A program made the translations under genes and the position numbers. The notes beneath the pieces are model-generated. The model saw only the letters and a program-made list of their open reading frames with translations. It did not search any database and was not told the origin of the DNA. Positions 8,192 to 16,371 of a stretch of DNA of 44,603 bases are shown here, in pieces. Source of the DNA: Mycobacterium sp. (lineage in GTDB: Bacteria; Actinomycetota; Actinomycetes; Mycobacteriales; Mycobacteriaceae); the NCBI GenBank assembly GCA_018882965.1, contig VEQY01000021.1, positions 1-44,603 on the forward strand, read 5' to 3'. How positions within the stretch are numbered: the first letter of the stretch is position 1; each line of letters starts with the position of its first letter.

Positions 8192-8991
8192 CGCTGCCCC
8201 CGCCGGTAGGCCCAGCCCAACGCGGCGGTGGCCCACCGTCGAGGCGCCAGCTGAACCAGACCCATGCTCACCCGGTTGGACAACCCCGGGGTGATGATGG
8301 GCTCGCCGCGCAGGCAGGCGTCGATGCCCTGACGCGCGACGGCGTCGGGGCTCATGATCAGCGCCGAGGGTACCGACAGCGTGGGGCCCTGCTCGGGGTT
8401 GTCGAGCATCCGGGTCGCGGTGTAGCTGGGGCACAGCGCGGTGGCAGTCACTCCGTTCTTGCGCGAGCTCTTGGATTTGAGTTCATTAGCCAGCGCCAGG
8501 GTGAACGAGAGGACGTAGGCCTTGGAGGCCGCATAGACGTTCTGCTGCGGGATTCCGACCCAGCCGGCGGTGGAGGCGACGTTGAGGATGCGACCGCTAC
8601 CCCGGGCCAACATGTCGGTGACGAAGAGATGACTCAGCGCTGTCAGCGCGACCACGTTGACCGCCAGCAGATCTTCCTGTTTGGACAGGGCGATCTCGTC
8701 GAAGTAGCCGTTGTATAGCAGTCCGGCGTTGTTGACCAGGACGTCGACGGTGATCCCCAGTCCCCGCACGTCGCGATACAGGTTCTGCGCGGCCTGCGCA
8801 GCGGCGAGATCGTGCGGCACGACCCGGGTATCGATCCCGTGGGCCGCCATCAACTCGGTGGCCACGACCTGGAGTTTCTCCGCTCGACGTGCGACCAGGA
8901 TGATGTTGTAGCCCCGCGTGGCCAGCTCGCGGCAGAACTCGACACCGATTCCCTCCGAAGCACCGGTGACAAGGGCCCAGCTACCGTTCAC
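8188..8991 (-). CDS. Short-chain dehydrogenase/reductase
   Basis: This 267-residue classical SDR uses NAD(P)H. It has the nucleotide-binding glycine motif TGASEGIG at residues 9-16, the NNAG motif, a catalytic serine in NVASTAG and the Tyr-Lys pair in YAASK. ARRAEKL after the second strand, with its two arginines, suggests NADPH. The C-terminal region with PGLSNR resembles actinobacterial SDRs annotated as ketoacyl or steroid reductases, but the substrate cannot be read from the sequence. GTG 8991 has GGAGGAAAC directly upstream. It is the first of four genes joined by 4-base overlaps (SDR, MOSC, lipase-like, amidohydrolase). Confidence 0.85.
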   Translation of the reverse strand: MNGSWALVTGASEGIGVEFCRELATRGYNIILVARRAEKLQVVATELMAAHGIDTRVVPHDLAAAQAAQNLYRDVRGLGITVDVLVNNAGLLYNGYFDEIALSKQEDLLAVNVVALTALSHLFVTDMLARGSGRILNVASTAGWVGIPQQNVYAASKAYVLSFTLALANELKSKSSRKNGVTATALCPSYTATRMLDNPEQGPTLSVPSALIMSPDAVARQGIDACLRGEPIITPGLSNRVSMGLVQLAPRRWATAALGWAYRRGQR

Positions 8992-9027
8992 GTTTCCTCC
9001 ACCTTGAGGGACCTTCGCCGAGCATAA

Positions 9028-9864
9028 CTAGCCCGGGCCGACTGCGACCGGACGCCGGGGATCGGAACTCCATTGCGACCAGGATCCGGGGAACAGCGCG
9101 GCGTCGACTCCGGCGGCGGCGAACGCGGCGATCACGACCGACGCGGTGACACCCGAACCGCAGTAGACGCCGACGGTGTCCGCCGCCGTCACACCATCCT
9201 CGAGGAGCACCGACGTCAGATCCTTCCGGAACATGCCGTCCTGGTCGAGCAGCGAGGTGCTCGGCCGGTTTCGTGCGCCCGGGATGTGGCCGGCGGCGGC
9301 GTCCATCGGCTCGGCGTCGCCGCGGAAGCGCTCCGGTGCGCGGGCGTCGAGCAGCACGCTCGCTGAATCGCCCGCAACCTGCTCGGCATTCAGGGTGAGC
9401 CGCGCTCCTCGATAGAGATCGAGGTACGACACAGTCACGTCACCGGGGACCGGATCCTCGCCCGGTCCCGTGTCGAGTCGCCCACCGGCGCGGACCCAGG
9501 CCGGCAGTCCACCGTCGAGGATGCGCACGCCGGTCAACCCGGCCGCGGTGAGGACCCACCACGCCCGGGCCGATCCGGCACGGTTCCAGTCGTCATAGAC
9601 GACCACCGGGTTGCCGTCACGCACTCCCCAGCGGCGGGCGGCCGCCTGCAGGTCGGCACCCCCGGGCAGGGGGTGGCGCCCGCGGCCGGTTCGGGTGTGA
9701 TCACTGAGGTCCTCCTCCAGCGAGACGTACACCGCTGCGGGAAGGTGGCCGGCCTGGTACTGCTGCCGCCCATCGGGCTGATCCAGACGCCAGCGGACGT
9801 CGAGCAGGGTCGGACTCTCCCCCGCGCGCAAACCATCCATCAACTCCTCGGCGGTGATGAGCAC
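9028..9864 (-). CDS. Two-domain sulfurtransferase, 3-mercaptopyruvate type
   Basis: This 278-residue protein has two rhodanese domains. The N-terminal one (about residues 1-140, with LLDVRW and VVYDDWN) lacks the catalytic cysteine. The C-terminal one carries Cys235 in the loop CGSGVTAS. CGSGVTA is the loop expected of 3-mercaptopyruvate sulfurtransferases rather than thiosulfate enzymes (CRKGVT). Such enzymes move sulfur from mercaptopyruvate to thiols or cyanide in the cytoplasm. The frame is open far upstream, but that part lies inside the next gene; GTG 9864 is chosen because it follows GCGAGGGG, lies 14 bases after the upstream stop, and gives the family's usual length. Confidence 0.85.
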   Translation of the reverse strand: MLITAEELMDGLRAGESPTLLDVRWRLDQPDGRQQYQAGHLPAAVYVSLEEDLSDHTRTGRGRHPLPGGADLQAAARRWGVRDGNPVVVYDDWNRAGSARAWWVLTAAGLTGVRILDGGLPAWVRAGGRLDTGPGEDPVPGDVTVSYLDLYRGARLTLNAEQVAGDSASVLLDARAPERFRGDAEPMDAAAGHIPGARNRPSTSLLDQDGMFRKDLTSVLLEDGVTAADTVGVYCGSGVTASVVIAAFAAAGVDAALFPGSWSQWSSDPRRPVAVGPG

Positions 9865-9878
9865 CCCCTCGCGCCGAC

Positions 9879-10550
9879 CTACCACGGGTTGAGCGGAATC
9901 GGGGTCAGGTGGTCGAGGACCCACTCTCGCGCCAGTGCGGCAACCTGCTCGAGTGCGCCGGGTTCCTCGAACAGGTGCGTGGCGCCCGGAACCACCGCTA
10001 TGCGGCACTCGGCCGGTATCGCCTCCGCGGCCTGCCGGTTGAGTTCGAGCACGGTCTCGTCCTTCCCGCCGACGATCAGCAGTGTCGGCGAGTGCACGTG
10101 GGCCAGCCAGGCACCCGCCAGGTCGGGCCGCCCACCGCGGGACACCACCGCGAAGACGTCCACCCCGGGATCGGCGGCGGCGCGCAGTGCCGCACCGGCC
10201 CCGGTGCTGGCACCGAAGTAAGCGACCGGCAGACCGGCGGCGTCGTCGACCGATCGCAGCCAAACCGTGACGTCAACCAGGCGGCGAGCCAGCAGACCGA
10301 TGTCGAAGACGTTGGCGCGGTCACGCTCCTCGGCGCCGGTCAGCAGGTCGAACAGCAGGGTCGCCAGACCTGCCGACTGAAGCGCCTCGGCGACATAGCG
10401 GTTGCGGGGACTGGTGCGACTGCTGCCGCTGCCGTGCGCGAAGACGACGATCCCCCGGGGCTCTGGCGGGACGGTCAGATGTCCGGTGACGGTGGCCCCG
10501 GCGGCCTCGACGACGACTTCGTCGTCACGCAGATTCCCGCTGTCGGCCAT
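9879..10550 (-). CDS. Dienelactone hydrolase family alpha/beta hydrolase
   Basis: This 223-residue cytoplasmic alpha/beta hydrolase has the block IVVFAHGSGSSRTSPRNR near residue 34, a nucleophile elbow YFGASTGAG, an acid in IVGGKDETV and a histidine in PGATHLFEEPG. The same module occurs in mycobacteria fused to phosphoribosyltransferases (Rv2030c and Rv0571c types, from recall), but here it stands alone. Substrate is unknown; members probably act on small esters or lactones. ATG 10550 follows a G-rich stretch. It lies 14 bases upstream of the sulfurtransferase start and 23 bases downstream of the channel gene, so it is likely part of the same transcript. Confidence 0.8.
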   Translation of the reverse strand: MADSGNLRDDEVVVEAAGATVTGHLTVPPEPRGIVVFAHGSGSSRTSPRNRYVAEALQSAGLATLLFDLLTGAEERDRANVFDIGLLARRLVDVTVWLRSVDDAAGLPVAYFGASTGAGAALRAAADPGVDVFAVVSRGGRPDLAGAWLAHVHSPTLLIVGGKDETVLELNRQAAEAIPAECRIAVVPGATHLFEEPGALEQVAALAREWVLDHLTPIPLNPW

Positions 10551-10573
10551 GCCCCCAATCGTCCTTCCCCGGG

Positions 10574-12004
10574 TTACGCGCCCGTCTTGGTGTCCTCATC
10601 AGCGTCCCCGGAATCAGCCAGCGCACGCGCCACCATTTCTCTACGGGACTCGATCGCGCGCCCGAATTCCTTCAGCAGCAGGGGGTTCTGCTGTACGACC
10701 TCCTCGATGGGCTCCCTCTCGACGCGCAGCAGCGTGACCTCATCGAGTGCGTAGTAGGACCCTGTCACCGGACGCCGGATCAGTGCGCTCTGCCCCAGGA
10801 ACGATCCCCGCTCCAAAGTCGCCGCCTCTGTCTGCACATCCCCGTCGCGATGCGCGGTCAGCACCACGTAGCCGGCGACGATGAACGACAATGCGTCCGG
10901 AACGTCGCCGGCCCCCAGGATCAACTCTCCGGCGCCGTAGCATTCCAGGGTCGCGAATGGGACCATCTCCTGCTGCTGGGGCTTGGTCAACCGCAGGACC
11001 GGTGTGACCACCTCCCGGATCGCTCCGGCAACCGACTGGGGATCGGTGAAGAAGTCGTCGGCCTCGTCGAGGTGCAGACCGGCACGGCGCGCCGCGTACC
11101 AGATCCAGCGCAGGAAGGTCGCCTCAGCCGCGGTGTCATCACCCGGGGAGCGCAGCGGGACGCTGGTGCGATACTTCATCGCACCCTTCGGAATGGCTTC
11201 AGGTTGGGCGCCGGGGCGAAGTTGCGGCAGCCGAGAGGCAACGCCGGCCAGCATTGCGCAGACCTGATCGGGATGGTCCTCTACCCCGAAAATGCTCGTC
11301 ACCTCGAGCGAGAATCGGCCCACCGGCCGGCTCAGGTTGGTGAAGGACTCCTCGGCCAGCACGGAGTTCGGGGTGATCTGTAAGCCCTCGGTGGTTTGAA
11401 GGTGCACCGCGCGCCAGTTCACTTCGACGACGCGGCCGACGGCCGCCTTCGTCGCAATCCAGTCGCCCAGGCGGAAAGGCTGCTCGAAGAGCATCAGCAG
11501 ACCGGAGATGATCTGGCCGACGGAGTTCTGCAGCGTCAGGCCGATCACGATCGAGGTGATTCCCAGGGCGGTGAACAGCCCGCCGACGTGGGCTCCCCAG
11601 ATGTAGGCGAGGATCAGGCCGGTTCCGACTGCTATCAATCCGAAGCGGACCACGTCGATGAAGATGCTCGGGATCCGACGACGCCAGCTGTTGTCGGGAG
11701 CGCTTTGGAACAGCGCCGCCTTGATTCCCGCGAGGATCAGCATGAGGACACTGACGGCAGCCAGGGTGCTGACAATGCGCACGGGCGTCGAGCGCTCCGG
11801 CATCTGCGTCGCGCCGAGCATCAACATCAGCAATGCGGCCAACGGCAAGAGGTAGTTGCGCAGCAGGGTGACTGGCCAGAGCAGCACACTCCCCCGCCGG
11901 CGCAAGGCATGCTGCCACTCGGTGAGCAGCACCAGTCCGACCGGTAGTCCGATGCAGATGGCTATCGCCCAGTAGAACCAGGAGTCGCTCAATACCGCGC
12001 GCAT
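10574..12004 (-). CDS. MscS-like channel with C-terminal cyclic-nucleotide-binding fold
   Basis: This 476-residue membrane protein matches the type of M. tuberculosis Rv2434c. About four or five membrane segments precede the MscS pore helix and beta domain (GITSIVIGLTLQNSVGQIIS, then FEQPFRLGDWI and NSVLAEESFTN). A soluble linker is followed by a cyclic-nucleotide-binding fold at about residues 345-445. In that fold the phosphate-binding cassette reads FLGQSALIRRPVTGSYYA, so the usual Glu of GE-x-AL is Gln and the usual Arg is missing. The stop/start junction with the cyclase is TGATG: I use ATG 12004, with GTG 12007 an alternative. The pairing suggests a ligand-gated channel, but the ligand may not be cAMP. 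Confidence 0.85.
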   Translation of the reverse strand: MRAVLSDSWFYWAIAICIGLPVGLVLLTEWQHALRRRGSVLLWPVTLLRNYLLPLAALLMLMLGATQMPERSTPVRIVSTLAAVSVLMLILAGIKAALFQSAPDNSWRRRIPSIFIDVVRFGLIAVGTGLILAYIWGAHVGGLFTALGITSIVIGLTLQNSVGQIISGLLMLFEQPFRLGDWIATKAAVGRVVEVNWRAVHLQTTEGLQITPNSVLAEESFTNLSRPVGRFSLEVTSIFGVEDHPDQVCAMLAGVASRLPQLRPGAQPEAIPKGAMKYRTSVPLRSPGDDTAAEATFLRWIWYAARRAGLHLDEADDFFTDPQSVAGAIREVVTPVLRLTKPQQQEMVPFATLECYGAGELILGAGDVPDALSFIVAGYVVLTAHRDGDVQTEAATLERGSFLGQSALIRRPVTGSYYALDEVTLLRVEREPIEEVVQQNPLLLKEFGRAIESRREMVARALADSGDADEDTKTGA

Positions 12005-14196
12005 CACCGACGCCCCGTGACGCGCCAGACGGGCTCCTCGCGCCCGGCCACATCGATTCGACCGGCGGATTCGAAGTCCATCGTCTCGGCAAGGACGTCG
12101 CGGATGCGGACCGTGGCGTAGATACCGGGCCGTGTCGCACCGTCTTTGATCTGGGAGGCCAGGTTCACTGCGGTACCCCAGAGGTCGTAGATGAACGACG
12201 GTTGTGCAACCAGGCCGCTGTTGATGGTGCCGTTGTCGATCCCGGCCCGCAATTGAAGATCGGTGCCGGCTTCACCGTTGGTGCGCTCAACGATCCGCTC
12301 GCACTCCAGGGCAAACTCCACTGTGCGCTGGATGTTGTCGAGTCTGGGCACGGTCAGACCGCAACTGCCCATGTAGCCGTTGCGCACCGGCCGGACGCGC
12401 TCTATACCGTATTCTTCGCCTGCCGCGTCGAACTGCCGGGATAGTTCACTGGCGATCGCCAGAAAGCTCTCGGAGTCAAGCTCGGTCTGTATGCGATCCA
12501 GGCCGACCACGTCAAGGAAAATCACTGACACATTGACGTGCTCGCGGGGGGTGATCACATCACCCCGGCCGACTTTCTCGGCCACCGCATGGGGCATGAG
12601 CGATTTGAGCAGTCTGCTGATCTCACTTTGACGCTCGGTGAGGAGATCTGCCTTGACCGCGAGGTTGCGGCTCATCTCGTTGAAACCTTCGGTGAGATCA
12701 CCGATCTCGTCGCGGGTTTCCACCGGGATAGCAACATTGAAGTCGCCCGCGCTGATCCTGGCGACGCCCGCTTCGAGCCGCCTGATCGGACGCAGGAAAA
12801 CTCGGGCGAGGACGGCGGCCAGCAGGCACACCACGAAGATGATTGCGGTCGTCGCCAGAACCACCGTCCGGGTGAAGACGGCCTCGGGTGCGAAGGATTC
12901 AGCAGTCGTGATCTTGGCGATGATTGCCCAACGCGGATCCCAGGTACCCTCGATCGGCGCATAGGCCTGCACCGTTTCGCTACCGAGGTAGTCCTTGATG
13001 ATGGTCGTGCTCGTGCGGCCCTTCTCGGCTTCGATCGCACTGTCGGGGGGGACCGGCTGGACCAGGGTCGTCCCGCCCTGACGGATCGCGAGATCGGGGA
13101 TGTCGGGCGGAGTGCCCGCATCGATGACCCGCTGCCGATACTCGTCCGGGTTCTCCAGGAACAGGCGCGAGTTCGACCGCATCAGCAGGTCCTCGCCGAC
13201 CAGAATGGTCTCTCCGGTCTGGCCCAGGCCCGACTCGGTCCACTTGCCGTCGAAGGTCATCAGTTTGTTGATCTTGGTGATCGGGAACTGCAGAGCCATC
13301 ACACCCTGGGGTTTTCCAATCGGCGGGATTGGTGCGACCAGCCACGCAGTGGGCGCCATGGTCGCCGCTTGATAGAGCTCGAAATCGGTCAGCACCACGC
13401 GGTCGGTGTCATTCGATGACATGGCCTCCGTGAAGGCGTCTTTGAGTTTCGATCGACTGTAGGGACCGTCGAGGATGTTGGTGCCCAGATCGACGTTCTT
13501 GTAGGCGCTGTAGACGACGTTGCCGCGGGCGTCGATCAGCAAGGCGTCCTCGAAGGCGAAGCGGGTCACGATCTCGCGGTAGAACCTGTGGTACTTGATA
13601 TGGGCGGCCGACCAGGTGCTGCCATCGCGGGCGTCGTCCATCGCAATGGCCTGGTCGTTGGTCGGCAGCTTGGCGGTATAGAAGGACTGCAGATAGCGTT
13701 GCGCATTCGATGACGGAAGCAACGCGGGAACGTTCAGCCGGTAACCGGTGTACTTCTGCGTGTCTTTGGCGAAGACGTTGGTGTAGTAGTCCGCAATGAG
13801 CCGGTCCTGCTCAGGGGTGATCTGCTCCTTTTGCAACTCATCGAAGCCGGCGGTGAAGTCCCGCAGGGAATCCACTGCGGTGACGCCGCTGGTGTAGATC
13901 ATCAGCGCATTGCGCAGGTCGGCCACCATGGCGGTCAGATCGCGTTCCTGGGCCGCCCGGATTTCGGTCAGCCGGGTGATCGCCCCGGCGCGCAACCCGT
14001 CGCGACCGGTCTTGAACGCGATGGCACCGACGACCGCCGCGGCCAGGACCGTGCAGAGCACCAGCATCAGAATGAGCTTCGACTGAATGCTGACGCGGCT
14101 CAACATCCGTCGACCCGGGACACCGGCCAAGCGCGTGCGCAGTGTGCCGCGTTTGCCTGCCTGCTCGGCAGGTCCCTGGTCGGGGTCCTCCGCCAT
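12004..14196 (-). CDS. Receptor-type class III nucleotide cyclase with altered catalytic residues
   Basis: This 730-residue protein corresponds to Rv2435c in domain order, as far as I recall, and in pairing. A first membrane helix (about 41-62) leads to a large extracellular Cache-like sensor, then a second helix (about 435-460), a HAMP domain (RRLEAGVARISAGDF, DEIGDLTEGFNEM) and a class III cyclase domain from about 550. Metal Asp562 (FLDVVG) is kept. The second metal Asp is Asn606, the purine-binding Lys is Arg602, Asp671 and Asn678 are kept, and the transition-state Arg is Gln682. Activity is therefore doubtful or non-standard. ATG 14196 is chosen over an in-frame codon at 14277 because GAAGGGA precedes it by six bases. 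It overlaps the channel gene. Confidence 0.88.
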   Translation of the reverse strand: MAEDPDQGPAEQAGKRGTLRTRLAGVPGRRMLSRVSIQSKLILMLVLCTVLAAAVVGAIAFKTGRDGLRAGAITRLTEIRAAQERDLTAMVADLRNALMIYTSGVTAVDSLRDFTAGFDELQKEQITPEQDRLIADYYTNVFAKDTQKYTGYRLNVPALLPSSNAQRYLQSFYTAKLPTNDQAIAMDDARDGSTWSAAHIKYHRFYREIVTRFAFEDALLIDARGNVVYSAYKNVDLGTNILDGPYSRSKLKDAFTEAMSSNDTDRVVLTDFELYQAATMAPTAWLVAPIPPIGKPQGVMALQFPITKINKLMTFDGKWTESGLGQTGETILVGEDLLMRSNSRLFLENPDEYRQRVIDAGTPPDIPDLAIRQGGTTLVQPVPPDSAIEAEKGRTSTTIIKDYLGSETVQAYAPIEGTWDPRWAIIAKITTAESFAPEAVFTRTVVLATTAIIFVVCLLAAVLARVFLRPIRRLEAGVARISAGDFNVAIPVETRDEIGDLTEGFNEMSRNLAVKADLLTERQSEISRLLKSLMPHAVAEKVGRGDVITPREHVNVSVIFLDVVGLDRIQTELDSESFLAIASELSRQFDAAGEEYGIERVRPVRNGYMGSCGLTVPRLDNIQRTVEFALECERIVERTNGEAGTDLQLRAGIDNGTINSGLVAQPSFIYDLWGTAVNLASQIKDGATRPGIYATVRIRDVLAETMDFESAGRIDVAGREEPVWRVTGRR

Positions 14197-14262
14197 CGGT
14201 ATCCCTTCAGCCTGGTCACCGGGGAGCCTAGCAGCCCTAGTGACTTCTGATGCCTCTGTTAC

Positions 14263-14284
14263 TGCTGTGAACAGCACGTATGCT
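14263..14284 (+). promoter_or_regulatory. Palindrome plus -10 box before the KstD-like gene
   Basis: TGCTGTGAACAGCA at 14263-14276 is a perfect inverted repeat (TGCTGT/ACAGCA around GA). Three bases later TATGCT (14279-14284) fits the TANNNT -10 box, which puts +1 near 14291, two bases before GTG 14293. The palindrome would fill the spacer between -35 and -10, a usual place for a repressor. The same 96-base gap holds the start of the divergent cyclase gene. Confidence 0.5.
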
Positions 14285-14292
14285 TACCGATT

Positions 14293-15837
14293 GTGGAGTT
14301 CGACGAGAACGTCGATGTCGTCGTCGCCGGGTCCGGCGGCGGGATCACCGGCGCGTACACCGCCGCCCGGGAGGGCCTGTCGGTCGCCCTGCTGGAGGCG
14401 ACCGACAAGTTCGGCGGGACGACCGCCTTCTCCGGTGGCGGCGGCATGTGGTTTCCCTGCAACGCCGTGCTGCGCCGGGCCGGCAGCGACGACACCATCG
14501 AACAGGCGCTGACCTACTTCCACGCGGTCGTCGGTGACCGCACCCCGTACGCACTGCAGGAAGCCTTCGTCCGTGGCGGCGCCGAACTGATCGACTACCT
14601 GGAGTCCGACCCCACCCCGGACGCCTTCGACTTCACCGTGCTGCCGTGGCCGGACTATTTCGGAGCCGCACCGGAAGCGCGCCTGGACGGCCTGCGTCAC
14701 ATCGCGGCCCAGCCCTTCCCCGACGACCGCCTCGGCCCCTACGCCGGTCTGGTGCGCGGACCACTGGACAACGAGCGGCTCGGCACGCCCGCCCCCGATC
14801 TACTGATCGGGGGCCGCGCGCTGATCGGCCGGTTCCTCGCTGCGCTCAGCCGGTTTCCCGACGTCGCCGTCCACCGCAACACCACTCTCGTCGATCTGAT
14901 CACCCACCGGGGCCGGGTCGTCGGCGCGGTTTCCGAGCGGGACGGGCACCGGGTGCGGATCGGCGCGCGCCGCGGGGTGCTGCTGGCGGCCGGCGGGTTC
15001 GAACACAACCCGGACATGCGGACCGAGTACGGCGTGCCGGGCCGCCGCGAAGACAGCATGGGCGCGCCGGGCAACACCGGGTTGGCCCATCGGGCGGCGA
15101 TCCGTATCGGGGCGGCCACCGATCTGATGGACCAGGCGTGGTGGTCTCCGGGACTGACCCATCCCGACGGACGCAGTGCGTTCGCGCTGTGGTTCACCGG
15201 CGGCATCTTCGTCAACCAGGCGGGCCGACGATTCGTCAACGAGTCGGCACCCTATGACCGCATCGGCCGGGTGATCATTGCCGAGATGGCTGCCGGGCGG
15301 CTGAGTCTCCCGTTCTGGATGATCTATGACGACCGGCGCGGCGAGGTGCCCCCGGTCAGAGCGACCAATGTCTCGATGGCGGCCACCGAGCGCTACCGCG
15401 AGGCCGGACTCTGGCGCACGGCGGACACCCTCGAGGAACTGGCCGCGCTGGTCGGGGTATCCGCTCCTGGGCTCTCAGAGACCGTCGCACGCCACAACGG
15501 CATGACCGCGGACGGGACCGACCCCGACTTCGGCCGCGGCGAGGAGGCCTATGACCGTGCGCTGCTTCAGGGCAGGCCGCCGCTGGTGCCCATCGACACC
15601 CCGCCCTTTCACGCCGCCGCCTTCGGTCTGTCGGATCTGGGCACCAAGGGCGGACTGCGCACCGACGCCCACGCCCGGGTTCTCGACACCGCCGGCAGAC
15701 CGATCGAGGGCTTGTACGCGGCCGGAAACACCATGGCGGCGGTCAGCGGGACGACCTACCCCGGCGGGGGCAATCCCATCGGCGCATGCATGTTGTTCAG
15801 CCATCTGGCCGCGCTGGACATGGCCGGAGCGCCATAA
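14293..15837 (+). CDS. FAD-dependent 3-ketosteroid 1-dehydrogenase-like flavoprotein
   Basis: This 514-residue protein belongs to the fumarate reductase/KstD flavoprotein family. The FAD-binding motif VVVAGSGGGITGAYTAAREG lies at residues 8-27, followed by KFGGTTAFSGGGGM. Further blocks are LLAAGGFEHN, GIFVNQAGRRFVNESAPYD and, near the end, YAAGNTMAAVSGTTYPGGG. The Tyr in APYD and the Tyr in TTYPGGG lie where KstD enzymes carry catalytic tyrosines for 1,2-desaturation of 3-ketosteroids. The family also contains enzymes with other substrates, so steroid activity is likely but unproven. GTG 14293 is probably leaderless. A secreted-protein gene follows after 8 bases, and the end of an mce operon is convergent just beyond that. 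Confidence 0.8.
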   Translation: MEFDENVDVVVAGSGGGITGAYTAAREGLSVALLEATDKFGGTTAFSGGGGMWFPCNAVLRRAGSDDTIEQALTYFHAVVGDRTPYALQEAFVRGGAELIDYLESDPTPDAFDFTVLPWPDYFGAAPEARLDGLRHIAAQPFPDDRLGPYAGLVRGPLDNERLGTPAPDLLIGGRALIGRFLAALSRFPDVAVHRNTTLVDLITHRGRVVGAVSERDGHRVRIGARRGVLLAAGGFEHNPDMRTEYGVPGRREDSMGAPGNTGLAHRAAIRIGAATDLMDQAWWSPGLTHPDGRSAFALWFTGGIFVNQAGRRFVNESAPYDRIGRVIIAEMAAGRLSLPFWMIYDDRRGEVPPVRATNVSMAATERYREAGLWRTADTLEELAALVGVSAPGLSETVARHNGMTADGTDPDFGRGEEAYDRALLQGRPPLVPIDTPPFHAAAFGLSDLGTKGGLRTDAHARVLDTAGRPIEGLYAAGNTMAAVSGTTYPGGGNPIGACMLFSHLAALDMAGAP

Positions 15838-15845
15838 TCCCATTC

Positions 15846-16361
15846 ATGGGACTGCGACCGGCATCCTGGGCCGTCTGTGTCGCCGCCGCGGTATCGGCTG
15901 GCGGGGTCCTGGCGGTCGCGCCGGCCGGCGCATCGGGCAACTGGGCGCTGAACGGGGTCTTCACCGCCACCTCCAACGGCGAGTGGGCCAGGACCAACGA
16001 TTTCTTCCACGACGAGAAGACCGTGCGAGCACTGTGGACCATCTCCTCGCAGTGCAGCTATCCGACCGAGTGCACCGGAACGGTCAGCAGCAACCAGGGC
16101 TGGTCCGCGCCGATCTACCAGACCGGCGGCGAGTGGTACGTCAAGCGGGTGGTGCCGAACTGGATACCGTGCCAGGACGGCTCAACCGCCGACGGACTGC
16201 AGACCTTCCGGTTCAAGAGAATGACACCCGATGGGGCCAACACCGATCCGACCTCCAACGTGCTGGTCGGCGAAGACGTCACCCTCGGTCCCAGCGGAGC
16301 CTGCGGCCGCAGCCTGCCGCTGTACATCACGATGCCGTTCAAACTCGCCCTGCAGGCCTGA
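15846..16361 (+). CDS. Small secreted protein of unknown function
   Basis: This 171-residue protein starts at ATG 15846; the frame is open upstream but that part lies within the KstD-like gene. It has an export signal (WAVCVAAAVSAGGVLAVAP, cleavage near GASGNW). The mature domain contains FTATSNGEWARTN and four cysteines (SSQCSYPTECTGT, IPCQDG, GACGRS), probably two disulfides. This is a common mycobacterial secreted family with no known activity. It lies 8 bases behind the KstD-like gene and so is probably its operon partner. The coding region ends 10 bases from the convergent mceF-like gene. Confidence 0.8.
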   Translation: MGLRPASWAVCVAAAVSAGGVLAVAPAGASGNWALNGVFTATSNGEWARTNDFFHDEKTVRALWTISSQCSYPTECTGTVSSNQGWSAPIYQTGGEWYVKRVVPNWIPCQDGSTADGLQTFRFKRMTPDGANTDPTSNVLVGEDVTLGPSGACGRSLPLYITMPFKLALQA

Positions 16362-16371
16362 GCCCGCGCTC

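Noticed and set aside
14263..14276. Palindrome as a KstR, LexA or CRP site
   Set aside because: It does not match TAGAAC..GTTCTA, the actinobacterial SOS box, or TGTGA-N6-TCACA; kept only as an unidentified palindrome.
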